The notes under the pieces are model-generated. The model was not told the DNA's origin, made no database searches, and worked only from the letters and a program-made list of their open reading frames with translations. Below are positions 14,591 to 22,781 of a stretch of DNA of 64,000 bases, in pieces. The stretch is from JAKLIN01 sp049288015 (lineage in GTDB: Archaea; Nanobdellota; Nanobdellia; Pacearchaeales; GW2011-AR1). The translations under genes were made by a program, and so were the position numbers. Every line of letters begins with the position of its first letter. The stretch's first letter is position 1. The DNA is taken from positions 1 through 64,000 of the forward strand of contig JBAQGX010000002.1 in the NCBI GenBank assembly GCA_049288015.1, in the 5' to 3' direction.

Positions 14591-16792
14591 CTATAAATCC
14601 ATCAAGAAAAGTCTTGCCATCAAATAAGAAATTGTAGATTCAGCTCCCTGATTGAGATTAATTGCCCCTTCACCGAGACCATCAAAACAGCCGCCTGTAG
14701 AAGGATCATAAATAACTTGATTTAAAGTATTTTTTCCCACAAACCACTGAAATGCACGCAATGCAAATTTCTTATATTTCTCATCTCTTGCAACTTTATA
14801 AGCAAGAATAAGGGCTTGTATCATATAAGAAGCCTCTATTGGTTGCTGATCATAATCTGCCTTTTCTCCATTCTGAGGATACCATCCTCTTTGCCCAACC
14901 GGAACAAAAATCTCCTCTCTGAATGTTTTGGACAAAAGGAAGTCCAAAGACTCTAACCCATAATCAAGATACTCTCTCTTACCTGTAGATAGATAAGCAT
15001 ACAACAATGCCTCAGGAAGCTTGCTATTAGCATAAGTCATGGAAGATTCAAACCATCTCCACTCGGGATTAGAAGCAGATTTATAGAGAGAGACTAAGTA
15101 ATCTGCAATTTTTGCAATTTGCCTCTTGATTTTAAAAGAATTCGCAATTCGATTATAAAAGTATAATCCTTCAATAATAAAAGAAAGAGATCTTGGAGAC
15201 CTGATCTCATTAGAAGCGTCTATAGCTTTCACTATTATTCTTTCAGCTTCCCTCTTAAAATCATCTGGAACATGCGGAGACGAGATTAAATAACCTAAAG
15301 CCCAAATCGCTCTTCCATGTGCATCTTCACTCCACTTTTCATTACTAAGTTCCTTATTTTTATTAACAAAATTGTAAAGTTTCCCGTCTTCTTTTTGAAC
15401 ATATTTAATGTAACTAAGATAAGTCCTAATCAAATCTAGTTGCTTAAATTCTCTGAACTCTTCATAATGTTTTGTGCAAACTAAAATCGCTCTTGCATTA
15501 TCATCTAGAGTATACCCTGAATCAATATCTGGATTTGTCTGAACTGCGAACTGTATAACTCCAAAATTATCAGTCAGTTTTATCAAATGGGAAGTGTCAA
15601 TTTCAGGCAAGAATTCCAATTCCTTTTCTTTCAGATCTGTATATTTATTGAAAACATCACAATAATGCATCGCAACGTTTGGCCAAGTCATAGATCTTGT
15701 ATAATAATAGGAGTTTTTCTCCATCTGCTTTCTTAAATCTGTATTTTCAAGAAGATTGAGAATTGCCCTCTCGAAAGATTTTGGTTTTCCAAATCCTACC
15801 AAACAGCCCCTCTCATCATTTATAGCATCTTTTGCATGCAAAAATGCCGTAGATATAACTGCTCGACCACAGCCCATTGCATAAGACAAAGTTCCAGAGG
15901 TAATCTGATTTGGATTCATTCCCGAGGATATATAGATATCAGTTGCCTTAAGATATTGAATTATTTCATCTAAAGTAAGATATTTATTGTAAAATTTCAC
16001 ATGATTTTCTAGCTTCAACTTTTTAATTCTTCTTACCAATAAATTTCTATAATTTTCTCCTTTTTCCTTTCTTACAATTGGGTGAGTCTCTCCAACAATC
16101 AAATAAACTAGATTGGGAAACTTCTTTACAACATTTGGAAGAGACTCAATAACATATTCATATCCTTTATTTGCGCTAAGCATACCAAAAGAAGATAAAA
16201 TTATTTTACCTTCATATCCAAGTCTTGCTTTTTCATCCGTCTGTTCTTCAAAAGAGACCTTTGGAATTCCATGAGGAATTAAATTAATAGGGGTATTAAT
16301 ATGATAAACATTTCTAAGAATCTCAACTCCCTTATTAGTCATAACCACAATCTCCTGAACCTTTTCGGCAATAGACTTTACAACCTTTCTCAATTGAGGA
16401 TCAGGATTTGGTAGAACTGAATGAAATGTAATTACTACAGGTTTATCCACAACTTCCAAAAATGCAAGAAGATAATCTCCCCACGATCCTCTGAATATCC
16501 CAAACTCATGCTGTATATTGACAAGCTTAATCCTAGGAGATTCATTTATCTGCTTAGCAACTTCAATATAACCATTTAGATCTGTATCACTTATTTCATA
16601 GACAACTTCAGGAGGATAATTATAAATATTAACTCCATTGCTATTTAGTGCAACAATACCTGCCTTAGTATTTTTTGGCAATCTCTGATTAATAGAAGTA
16701 ACTAAATCTCTCGTAAAAGTAGCAATCCCACACTCCCTTGGAGGGTAAGTAGATAGGAAAACTATGTCTAAATCATTAAAACTTCGTCTCAT
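14591..16792 (-). CDS. Two-domain GT4 glycosyltransferase fused to an alpha/alpha-barrel domain
   Basis: The 733-residue fusion has a GT-B GT4 domain at about residues 1-410 (STYPPRECGIATFTRDL, INLIPHGIP, SSFGMLSANKGYEYVIES). The acceptor-side motif reads SSGMNPNQITSGTLSYAMGC, where the usual E-x7-E glutamates are replaced, as in the SGTLAYA subfamily. Residues about 420-733 form an alpha-helical barrel with SGYTLDDNARAI, SEDAHGRAIWALGY, FESSMTYANSKLPEAL and QQPIEASYMIQA, resembling a glycosidase or epimerase-like (alpha/alpha)6 fold. An AGAGGAGAT site precedes the ATG. Next to GH100-like and GH130 enzymes it may make and trim one polysaccharide. Exact chemistry is unknown. Confidence 0.83.
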   Translation of the reverse strand: MRRSFNDLDIVFLSTYPPRECGIATFTRDLVTSINQRLPKNTKAGIVALNSNGVNIYNYPPEVVYEISDTDLNGYIEVAKQINESPRIKLVNIQHEFGIFRGSWGDYLLAFLEVVDKPVVITFHSVLPNPDPQLRKVVKSIAEKVQEIVVMTNKGVEILRNVYHINTPINLIPHGIPKVSFEEQTDEKARLGYEGKIILSSFGMLSANKGYEYVIESLPNVVKKFPNLVYLIVGETHPIVRKEKGENYRNLLVRRIKKLKLENHVKFYNKYLTLDEIIQYLKATDIYISSGMNPNQITSGTLSYAMGCGRAVISTAFLHAKDAINDERGCLVGFGKPKSFERAILNLLENTDLRKQMEKNSYYYTRSMTWPNVAMHYCDVFNKYTDLKEKELEFLPEIDTSHLIKLTDNFGVIQFAVQTNPDIDSGYTLDDNARAILVCTKHYEEFREFKQLDLIRTYLSYIKYVQKEDGKLYNFVNKNKELSNEKWSEDAHGRAIWALGYLISSPHVPDDFKREAERIIVKAIDASNEIRSPRSLSFIIEGLYFYNRIANSFKIKRQIAKIADYLVSLYKSASNPEWRWFESSMTYANSKLPEALLYAYLSTGKREYLDYGLESLDFLLSKTFREEIFVPVGQRGWYPQNGEKADYDQQPIEASYMIQALILAYKVARDEKYKKFALRAFQWFVGKNTLNQVIYDPSTGGCFDGLGEGAINLNQGAESTISYLMARLFLMDL

Positions 16793-16851
16793 GATCTCCT
16801 CTTTGTATTAAATAATAATCTAAAGCTTTTAAAGATTGCGCTAGAAAAAGA

Positions 16852-17460
16852 TTAAATCAATTTCAAAAAGTTTTTCTCCACTTGTTTCCAATTAATAACA
16901 TTAAAAAAATTGTCTATATACTCATCTCTCTTATTTTGATACTTGAGATAGTATGCATGTTCCCATATGTCAATTAACAAAAGTGGAATCCTTCCGTTGG
17001 TAAGAGGATTATCTTGATTTGAAGTGCCTACAATTTCAAGTTTCTTATTTGTTGGATTAAAAACCAACCATGCCCATCCGCTGCCAAATTGTCCAAGAGC
17101 CGCTTTCTTAAATTGCTCCTTGAATAAATCTAGACTTCCAAAATTCTTTTTTATAGCAGTTAAAATTTCTCCACTTGGCTTAACATCTTTTTTTAAGATA
17201 GTCCAAAACAGACTATGATTCAGATGACCTCCACCATTATTCTTTACTATTGTCCTTATTTCCTCTGAAATAGAACTCAAATTCTTTATCAAATCCTCTA
17301 TAGGTTTATCTTGCAATTCCTCATGTCCAACAAGAGCATCATTCAATTTTTTAACATAAGTAGCATGATGAGCATCGTGATGAATCTTCATAGTTTTTTC
17401 ATCAATGTATGGCTCTAACGAATTATAATCGTAATCCAATGGAGGTAATACATAAACCAT
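16852..17460 (-). CDS. sod: Iron/manganese superoxide dismutase
   Basis: The 202-residue enzyme has all four metal ligands: H27 in KIHHDAHHATY, His in GGGHLNHSLFW, and Asp and His in DIWEHAYYLKY. The second-sphere pattern is manganese-like or cambialistic: Gly in NNGGGHLNH and Gln in NQDNPL, rather than the FeSOD Gln. It detoxifies superoxide in the cytoplasm. I chose the ATG at 17460 over an upstream TTG because MVYVLPPLDYDY matches the family start. A TTAACAATAGTAAA site (17463-17476) abuts the start and resembles the sufB palindrome, hinting at shared redox control. Confidence 0.95.
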   Translation of the reverse strand: MVYVLPPLDYDYNSLEPYIDEKTMKIHHDAHHATYVKKLNDALVGHEELQDKPIEDLIKNLSSISEEIRTIVKNNGGGHLNHSLFWTILKKDVKPSGEILTAIKKNFGSLDLFKEQFKKAALGQFGSGWAWLVFNPTNKKLEIVGTSNQDNPLTNGRIPLLLIDIWEHAYYLKYQNKRDEYIDNFFNVINWKQVEKNFLKLI

Positions 17461-17462
17461 AC

Positions 17463-17476
17463 TTAACAATAGTAAA
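17463..17476. promoter_or_regulatory. suf-like operator candidate at the sod start
   Basis: TTAACAATAGTAAA matches 12 of 14 positions of the sufB palindrome core and lies 3 bases before the sod ATG, just downstream of a TTTTTAAAAA element. Regulation is inferred. Confidence 0.4.
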
Positions 17477-17504
17477 TTGTTTTTAAAAATCTTATGGAAT
17501 TAAC

Positions 17505-17762
17505 TCAAAGTTCAAATTCATTAATAAAGTCAATTATGGAATGATACCTTTCAAGAAATTTGAAACCTTTTTCTGTGAGAGAAATTGCTCTTTCATGATT
17601 TTCTTTTATAAAACCTTTAGAAATCAATTCATTATAATATTCTTTAAATCTAATCGAAGACATTTTAGATTTCCTCAGTAAAATAGTTGGTCTTATTTGA
17701 TTTCTATTTTCTTGAATCATTTTTAAGGTGTCTCTAAGGATTTCAAGTCTTTCTCTCTTCAT
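17505..17762 (-). CDS. Small winged-helix regulator (HTH_45-like)
   Basis: The 85-residue protein is a winged helix: an N-terminal helix (REKRLEI-like RERLEILRDTLKMI), a recognition part SSIRFKEYYNELISKGFI, a wing ISLTEKGFKFL and a closing helix. This matches the archaeal HTH_45/ArnR1-like group of small DNA-binding proteins. It follows the 7-TM gene with no spacer (TAA then ATG), so the two are co-translated. A palindrome in front of the divergent ABC operon (18494-18508) is a candidate binding site. Confidence 0.75.
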   Translation of the reverse strand: MKRERLEILRDTLKMIQENRNQIRPTILLRKSKMSSIRFKEYYNELISKGFIKENHERAISLTEKGFKFLERYHSIIDFINEFEL

Positions 17763-18440
17763 TTAATCACCCGATTTTTTGAGAACTTTATATAAAATAA
17801 CCAGGAAAATACAAAGAGAAGTAAGATAGATAAACAATTTTAATGAATCAAAGAATACAGGGACAAATATATTCAGAACATTAAGAACCCAAAAAATTAA
17901 AAGAAGGATATATGCAAAGTAAAAACTATTTCTCTTGGACTTATCTTGCCTTCGTGAAGCAAAATAAATTACAAAGGTAGCATAAATAAGTAAAATTATA
18001 TTCAAGCCAATGTAAAATATCTGATTCCTAAATATAACACTAACAAGAGCAATTATTATTGAAATGATATGGAACAAATATAATATCATCGACTTTGATT
18101 TTAGCTTCTTCCACGAAATACTATATATAAGATAAAATATAGAAATTGAACTAAGATACATAAAAATAAAAACCGCAAAGTATCCAACCGCAATCGGAGA
18201 AATTTCAAAAATCTCATTTGTATTAAAAGATATAACCACAAATTCAATCAGAAATCTAAAAAAATATGCTATTGCAAAAAGCAGAAATGCTTGTCTAAAA
18301 TATTTTATTCCCTTGTATGAACTTAATTCATAAATTTTCTTAGTTCCAAAATAGATCATAAGGCTACAAACAATTATAACAAAAGAATAAATAATTTCTG
18401 CTCCAATTCCAAGAGTTATATTGGGAGGTGGTATTATCAT
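17763..18440 (-). CDS. Seven-TM membrane protein of unknown function
   Basis: The 225-residue protein is nearly all hydrophobic, with about seven predicted transmembrane helices joined by short basic loops (KKLKSK, RRQDKSKR). I do not recognise a family motif. It is coupled to the small winged-helix gene and divergent from the ABC operon starting at 18543. A membrane sensor that works with the winged-helix protein is a reasonable guess, but nothing in the sequence proves it. Confidence 0.6.
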   Translation of the reverse strand: MIIPPPNITLGIGAEIIYSFVIIVCSLMIYFGTKKIYELSSYKGIKYFRQAFLLFAIAYFFRFLIEFVVISFNTNEIFEISPIAVGYFAVFIFMYLSSISIFYLIYSISWKKLKSKSMILYLFHIISIIIALVSVIFRNQIFYIGLNIILLIYATFVIYFASRRQDKSKRNSFYFAYILLLIFWVLNVLNIFVPVFFDSLKLFIYLTSLCIFLVILYKVLKKSGD

Positions 18441-18493
18441 CTTATTATTATAGATGAAAACATTATTAGAATATTTAAATATTTACAACTAGA

Positions 18494-18508
18494 TGGACTT
18501 TGAGTCCA
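18494..18508. promoter_or_regulatory. Inverted repeat upstream of the ABC operon
   Basis: TGGACTTTGAGTCCA has perfect 6-bp arms around a 3-bp centre. It lies just upstream of a TTTAAAAG element and about 35 bases before the ATG at 18543, in the divergent promoter region. It is a candidate operator for the winged-helix protein encoded alongside. Confidence 0.45.
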
Positions 18509-18542
18509 CTTTGTTTAAAAGTAAAAATAATTTTAATAAACT

Positions 18543-18932
18543 ATGCCAAAAGGAAAGAAGATCTCAAAGAAAATGGTAATTGCTATTGCAATAGTGGGAG
18601 TAGTAATCCTCATTGGATCTTCTTTTGGAATATATTTGTATCTTCATGACATTAGTCATAGATCTTCTTATTATGGAAGCCGAGGGAATTTTAGGGGAAA
18701 CTTCACTTTTAACAATGAAACATTAAGTCAAACTTCAGAATTTTTTAATAACAATTCGGACATTCAAACGCTACAATCTTACTGTCAAGGAAACATGATT
18801 TATTGTAGATACTATTGTACTAGAACAGATCCTCAAAATAGTTTATGTAATCAGTTACAATTTCCAACACGTCCAATGAACGGATCGTTCGGACCCATGA
18901 TGAATTACTCCCCAAATGGAGGGCAACAATGA
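18543..18932 (+). CDS. Small membrane-anchored Cys-containing protein, first gene of ABC operon
   Basis: The 129-residue protein has a basic N-terminus (MPKGKKISKK), one transmembrane helix (12-32), then an outside domain rich in Asn, Arg, Tyr and Ser. Four Cys residues lie in SYCQGNMIYCRYYCTRTDP and NSLCNQ. No known domain is apparent. It overlaps the ABC ATPase gene by 4 bases (ATGA), so it belongs to the transporter operon, perhaps as an accessory subunit or cargo-binding protein. Confidence 0.7.
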   Translation: MPKGKKISKKMVIAIAIVGVVILIGSSFGIYLYLHDISHRSSYYGSRGNFRGNFTFNNETLSQTSEFFNNNSDIQTLQSYCQGNMIYCRYYCTRTDPQNSLCNQLQFPTRPMNGSFGPMMNYSPNGGQQ

Positions 18933-19636
18933 ACCCCATAATAAGAATAGAAGATGTATGGAAAAGATATGATATGGGAAAAGCAGGAGGACTAACCGTT
19001 CTAAAAGAGATAAGTCTCTCAGTGAATAAAGGAGAATTCGTTGCTATAACTGGACCAAGCGGTTCAGGAAAATCTACAATGGTAAATATGATTGGAGCCC
19101 TAGACAAACCCTCATGGGGTTCTATCTACTTAGATGAAAAAAATATTGCTAACATGAGTGAATCTTCGTTGGCATTTTTGCGTGGAAAAACAATTGGATT
19201 TGTCTTCCAACAGTTTAACCTTATACAAGATTTAACGGCATTGCAAAATGTGATGCTTCCAATGGAAATTATTGATATTCCAGAACATATAGCTCGTCCT
19301 AAAGCAATTGAAATCTTATCGAAGTTAGGATTAGGAGACAGACTTCACCATAAACCTTCAGAACTATCTGGAGGGCAGCAGCAAAGAGTTGCAATTGCTA
19401 GAGCGCTAGCAAACGATCCAGAAGTTATTCTTGCAGATGAACCAACCGGAAATTTAGATAGTAAGATAGGGCAGTTTGTTATGGATTTTCTGGAAGAACT
19501 AAACAAAAAAGAAGGAAAGACAGTAGTAATTGTAACACACGACTTAAACCTTGTAGATTACGCAAAGAGAGTAATTTATATAAAAGATGGTAGGATTGAA
19601 AGAGAGTCAAATAATAAAGGGAGAATGAAGAAATGA
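18929..19636 (+). CDS. ABC ATPase, MacB/LolD type
   Basis: The 235-residue ATPase has Walker A GPSGSGKST, FVFQQFNLI, signature LSGGQQQRVAIARAL, Walker B VILADEPTGNLDS and the H-loop VTHD, the profile of the MacB/LolD/FtsE group. It should energise the permease at 20711. A stretch at 19355-19460 is identical at DNA level to the paralogous ATPase at 22461-22566, although flanks differ. It overlaps the surface-protein gene by 4 bases. Confidence 0.95.
   Translation: MNPIIRIEDVWKRYDMGKAGGLTVLKEISLSVNKGEFVAITGPSGSGKSTMVNMIGALDKPSWGSIYLDEKNIANMSESSLAFLRGKTIGFVFQQFNLIQDLTALQNVMLPMEIIDIPEHIARPKAIEILSKLGLGDRLHHKPSELSGGQQQRVAIARALANDPEVILADEPTGNLDSKIGQFVMDFLEELNKKEGKTVVIVTHDLNLVDYAKRVIYIKDGRIERESNNKGRMKK
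19355..19460 (+). repeat. 106-bp identical tract, copy 1
   Basis: This tract spans the signature motif and Walker B of the ATPase. It is identical base for base to 22461-22566 in the second ATPase gene. Sequence diverges abruptly on both sides, which points to recent gene conversion. Confidence 0.9.
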
Positions 19637-20706
19637 AAAAAGTATTGTTAGTATCTGTTTTATTATCCTTTGTTTTATTGTCTTTAGTTTCTGCACAACC
19701 CTCAATGCAAACTAATTATAATAATAATCCTTCCTCCGGACAACAAGGAATTGTTGTTACGGAGTTAAATTATCAGCCATATCCAGTAAATCCCGGAGAA
19801 TACTTTGATTTATGGATTCAAGCGCAATATATTGGAGCCGGCCTTGCACCTAACGCAACATTTACATTAAATCCTACATTTCCATTTTCACTAGACTCAA
19901 ATCAAAACGCAACATATAGTTTTTATCAGCTAGGTTCAACTCCCGTTTTACTACATTACTTAGTCAGGGTTGATCCCAATGCAGTACAGGGAGAGAATCA
20001 GTTACAACTAGAATACAGTCCAAGCGAAAATAGCAATTACCTCGTACAAACATTTAACATACAAGTAGCAGATTCTCAAACCAACTTTGATTCAGTAATA
20101 CAAGATTCAACTTCAACTGCAACTTCTATTGGAATCGCAAACATAGGAGAAAATACAGCTAACTCTTTAATTGTAAGAATCCCGAGCCAACAAGATTTTA
20201 GAGTTGTTGGAACGAATGGACAGATCGTCGGAAATTTAAATTCGGGAGATTATACAATTGCTACTTTTGATATAGTTCCTATGATTACAAGGGGAAACAC
20301 AACAATTAGGAATAATAATGAAACTCTTCAAGTAGAATTAGACTATACTGATGCTATAGGTGTAAGAAGAACTGTAATGGAATATATTCCATTTAGTATG
20401 ACTTCGACTTATTTATCAAACTTAACATCTGGAAGTTTACCAACAGGGTCAGTATTTGGGAATGGATCCACTTATAGAAGAAGCAGTACAAGCATTTTCG
20501 GTAATGCCTGGTTTTGGATTGTCGTCTCAGCAGTTATTGTTATAGCAGGAGTATTTATGTTAACAAAATTCAAAAAAAAGAAACAAAACAAAAAAGATTT
20601 AGACCATTCAAAAAAAATTTTAGACGGTCTCAAGACAAAAGATCAAGATAGGAAGGATTCTAAAGAACCAGATTGGGTAGTGTCAGAGCGTACCAAAAAG
20701 AAATAA
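19633..20706 (+). CDS. Secreted/anchored beta-domain protein of the ABC operon
   Basis: The 357-residue protein has a signal peptide (MKKVLLVSVLLSFVLLSLVSA), two extracellular beta-rich domains, a C-terminal transmembrane helix (about 296-313) and a long Lys-rich cytoplasmic tail. Landmarks are QPYPVNPGEYFDLWI, VRVDPNAVQGENQLQLEY and ELDYTDAIGVRRTV. It resembles archaeal COG1361-type surface proteins and is paralogous to the protein at 25209-26054 (PYPVSPGDY, VRVDPNAVKG, DVTGVRRS). Lying between ATPase and permease genes, it probably acts as a periplasm-side partner of the transporter. Confidence 0.72.
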   Translation: MKKVLLVSVLLSFVLLSLVSAQPSMQTNYNNNPSSGQQGIVVTELNYQPYPVNPGEYFDLWIQAQYIGAGLAPNATFTLNPTFPFSLDSNQNATYSFYQLGSTPVLLHYLVRVDPNAVQGENQLQLEYSPSENSNYLVQTFNIQVADSQTNFDSVIQDSTSTATSIGIANIGENTANSLIVRIPSQQDFRVVGTNGQIVGNLNSGDYTIATFDIVPMITRGNTTIRNNNETLQVELDYTDAIGVRRTVMEYIPFSMTSTYLSNLTSGSLPTGSVFGNGSTYRRSSTSIFGNAWFWIVVSAVIVIAGVFMLTKFKKKKQNKKDLDHSKKILDGLKTKDQDRKDSKEPDWVVSERTKKK

Positions 20707-20710
20707 TAAG

Positions 20711-21991
20711 ATGAGACTTAGAAAAGCTCTTGAACTTGCGTGGAATACTTTAATTCATAGCAAACTAAGAAGTTGGTTAACAATAATTGGAATTGTAATA
20801 GGAATTGCCGCAGTTGTAACAATAATCTCAGTAAGTCAAGGAGCAGAAATGAGTATAAGAAGCCAATTGAACGGGCTTGGAACAAATATAATAACTATCT
20901 CACCAGGTGCCGAAAGAGCCACTGGAGTTGGAGCCCAATTTAGAGTGGGTGGAGGAAGCAGCAGTGGAGGTTCTACCACAAAGGGTAATGAAATAACTCA
21001 AGCTACAAAAAATTTGACTAATAGTGATGTTTCAATACTGAAAACAGTTCCGAATGTAGAGTACATCATGGGAACATATTCAGGAAGAGCGCAAGTAACT
21101 TATCTTGGAGCAAACGCAAGCGCAAATATTGAAGGAATTAATACACAATTGTGGCCTTACTTTATAGCTGGAGTAAATTTGGCAGAAGGTAGATATCTCA
21201 CGCAAAGTGATTCTTATTCTGTTGTAGTTGGGTCGAATATTGCAAACTCAATATTTTCTGGATTGTCTGTCAACCAAAATATTCTTATTAATGGAACAAT
21301 GTTTGATGTTGTAGGAATATTAAATCAGAGTGGAAGTCAAGACGATTCCGAAATATTTATGCCAATAACTTCAGCTAGACAAGTTTTGGGAGACGTTGGA
21401 GGAATCAACTTCGGATCAATTTTGGTAGAAGTTTCAAACACAAGCCAAACAAATCAAACAATTACGGACATTACGAATACTTTAATGCTAGAAAGGGGGA
21501 TCTTACAACAAAAAAACATTGATTTCTCTGTCAGCTCACCACTTAGTTTCCAACAAACCATTTCATCTGCATTGAGTTCTCTTTCACTATTTCTCGAAGC
21601 AATAGCAGCAATATCTCTTCTCGTAGGAGCAATTGGAATATCAAATACAATGTTTACTTCAGTACTAGAAAAAACAAAAGAAATTGGAGTAATGAAATCA
21701 ATAGGTGCAAAAAATAGAGATATTCTTATGATATTTTTATTCAAGGCAGGAATGCTTGGCTTAATCGGAGGAATTGGGGGAGTAATGTTAGGTGTTGTAG
21801 CATCGTTATTCATAGGACAAGCAGGAGGATTATCAATAGGGATAGTAAGAGGAACTTTAACTTCTTACATAAATCCTTGGTTGCTCATAGGAACTTTTTT
21901 TATCTCTATGCTAATTGGAATGATTGCAGGAGCAATACCTGCCTACAGAGCATCAAAACTAAACCCTATTGAAGCATTAAGATATGAATAA
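20711..21991 (+). CDS. MacB/FtsX-like ABC permease
   Basis: The 426-residue protein has the MacB architecture: TM1 near the N-terminus (RSWLTIIGIVIGIAAVVTII), a large extracellular domain (about 50-285), then three C-terminal helices with the FtsX signature (LLVGAIGISNTMFTSVLEKT, then KEIGVMKSIGAKNRDI) and a terminal PAYRASKLNPIEALRYE. It pairs with the ATPase at 18929. MacB-type systems move substrates by mechanotransmission, often lipoproteins, peptides or drugs. The substrate here is unknown. Confidence 0.93.
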   Translation: MRLRKALELAWNTLIHSKLRSWLTIIGIVIGIAAVVTIISVSQGAEMSIRSQLNGLGTNIITISPGAERATGVGAQFRVGGGSSSGGSTTKGNEITQATKNLTNSDVSILKTVPNVEYIMGTYSGRAQVTYLGANASANIEGINTQLWPYFIAGVNLAEGRYLTQSDSYSVVVGSNIANSIFSGLSVNQNILINGTMFDVVGILNQSGSQDDSEIFMPITSARQVLGDVGGINFGSILVEVSNTSQTNQTITDITNTLMLERGILQQKNIDFSVSSPLSFQQTISSALSSLSLFLEAIAAISLLVGAIGISNTMFTSVLEKTKEIGVMKSIGAKNRDILMIFLFKAGMLGLIGGIGGVMLGVVASLFIGQAGGLSIGIVRGTLTSYINPWLLIGTFFISMLIGMIAGAIPAYRASKLNPIEALRYE

Positions 21992-22034
21992 TCTTGATAA
22001 TACAATTTTTAAATAAAAGAATTTTAATCCATTT

Positions 22035-22766
22035 ATGGATGAAATAATCAAGCTTAATGATGTTTGGAAAATATATAATGAAGGCAAAGAAAATGAAGTA
22101 ATCGCTCTCAAAGACATCAATATCCACATAAAAAAGGGGGATTTCATTGCAGTAATGGGTCCAAGTGGATCTGGAAAGAGTACTGGGATGAATCTTATTG
22201 GAAGTCTAGACTTTCCAACAAGAGGAAATATCTTCTTAGATAAACACAATATCTCACACTTAAGCGAATCGGATTTGGCACAAGTAAGAGGGAGAAGAAT
22301 AGGGTTTATATTCCAACAATTTAATTTAATACCAAATCTTACAGCGAAAGAAAATGTAATCTTGCCTATGATATTCCAAGATAAAGATGAAATTGAGAGG
22401 GAGAAAAAAGCAATTGAATTATTAAAACTAGTAGAGTTAGAAAATAGAATGGATCACTATCCTTCAGAACTATCTGGAGGGCAGCAGCAAAGAGTTGCAA
22501 TTGCTAGAGCGCTAGCAAACGATCCAGAAGTTATTCTTGCAGATGAACCAACCGGAAATTTAGATACTCATACAGGAGATATTGTAATGAAGTTTCTCAA
22601 TGAACTAAATGATAAAGGTAAAACAATAATAATTGTAACACACAGCCCAGATATTGCAATGAAGCATTCAAGAAAAATTTATTGGTTAAAGGATGGGGAA
22701 ATTGAAAAAGTAACAGAAAAAATAAAAGGTACTTGGAAGATTTTGAAGAGAGTGCCTTCTAAATAA
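22035..22766 (+). CDS. ABC ATPase, MacB/LolD type (second system)
   Basis: The 243-residue ATPase has Walker A GPSGSGKST, IFQQFNLIPNL, signature LSGGQQQRVAIARAL, Walker B VILADEPTGNLDT and VTHSPD. It has its own promoter (ATTTTTAAATAAAAG about 28 bases before the ATG) and drives the two following permeases. It shares the 106-bp identical tract with the ATPase at 18929; elsewhere the two differ clearly. Confidence 0.95.
   Translation: MDEIIKLNDVWKIYNEGKENEVIALKDINIHIKKGDFIAVMGPSGSGKSTGMNLIGSLDFPTRGNIFLDKHNISHLSESDLAQVRGRRIGFIFQQFNLIPNLTAKENVILPMIFQDKDEIEREKKAIELLKLVELENRMDHYPSELSGGQQQRVAIARALANDPEVILADEPTGNLDTHTGDIVMKFLNELNDKGKTIIIVTHSPDIAMKHSRKIYWLKDGEIEKVTEKIKGTWKILKRVPSK
22461..22566 (+). 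repeat. 106-bp identical tract, copy 2
   Basis: Identical to 19355-19460. See that entry; it lies at the same position in the paralogous ATPase gene. Confidence 0.9.
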
Positions 22767-22781
22767 TAAGAAAAATATAAA

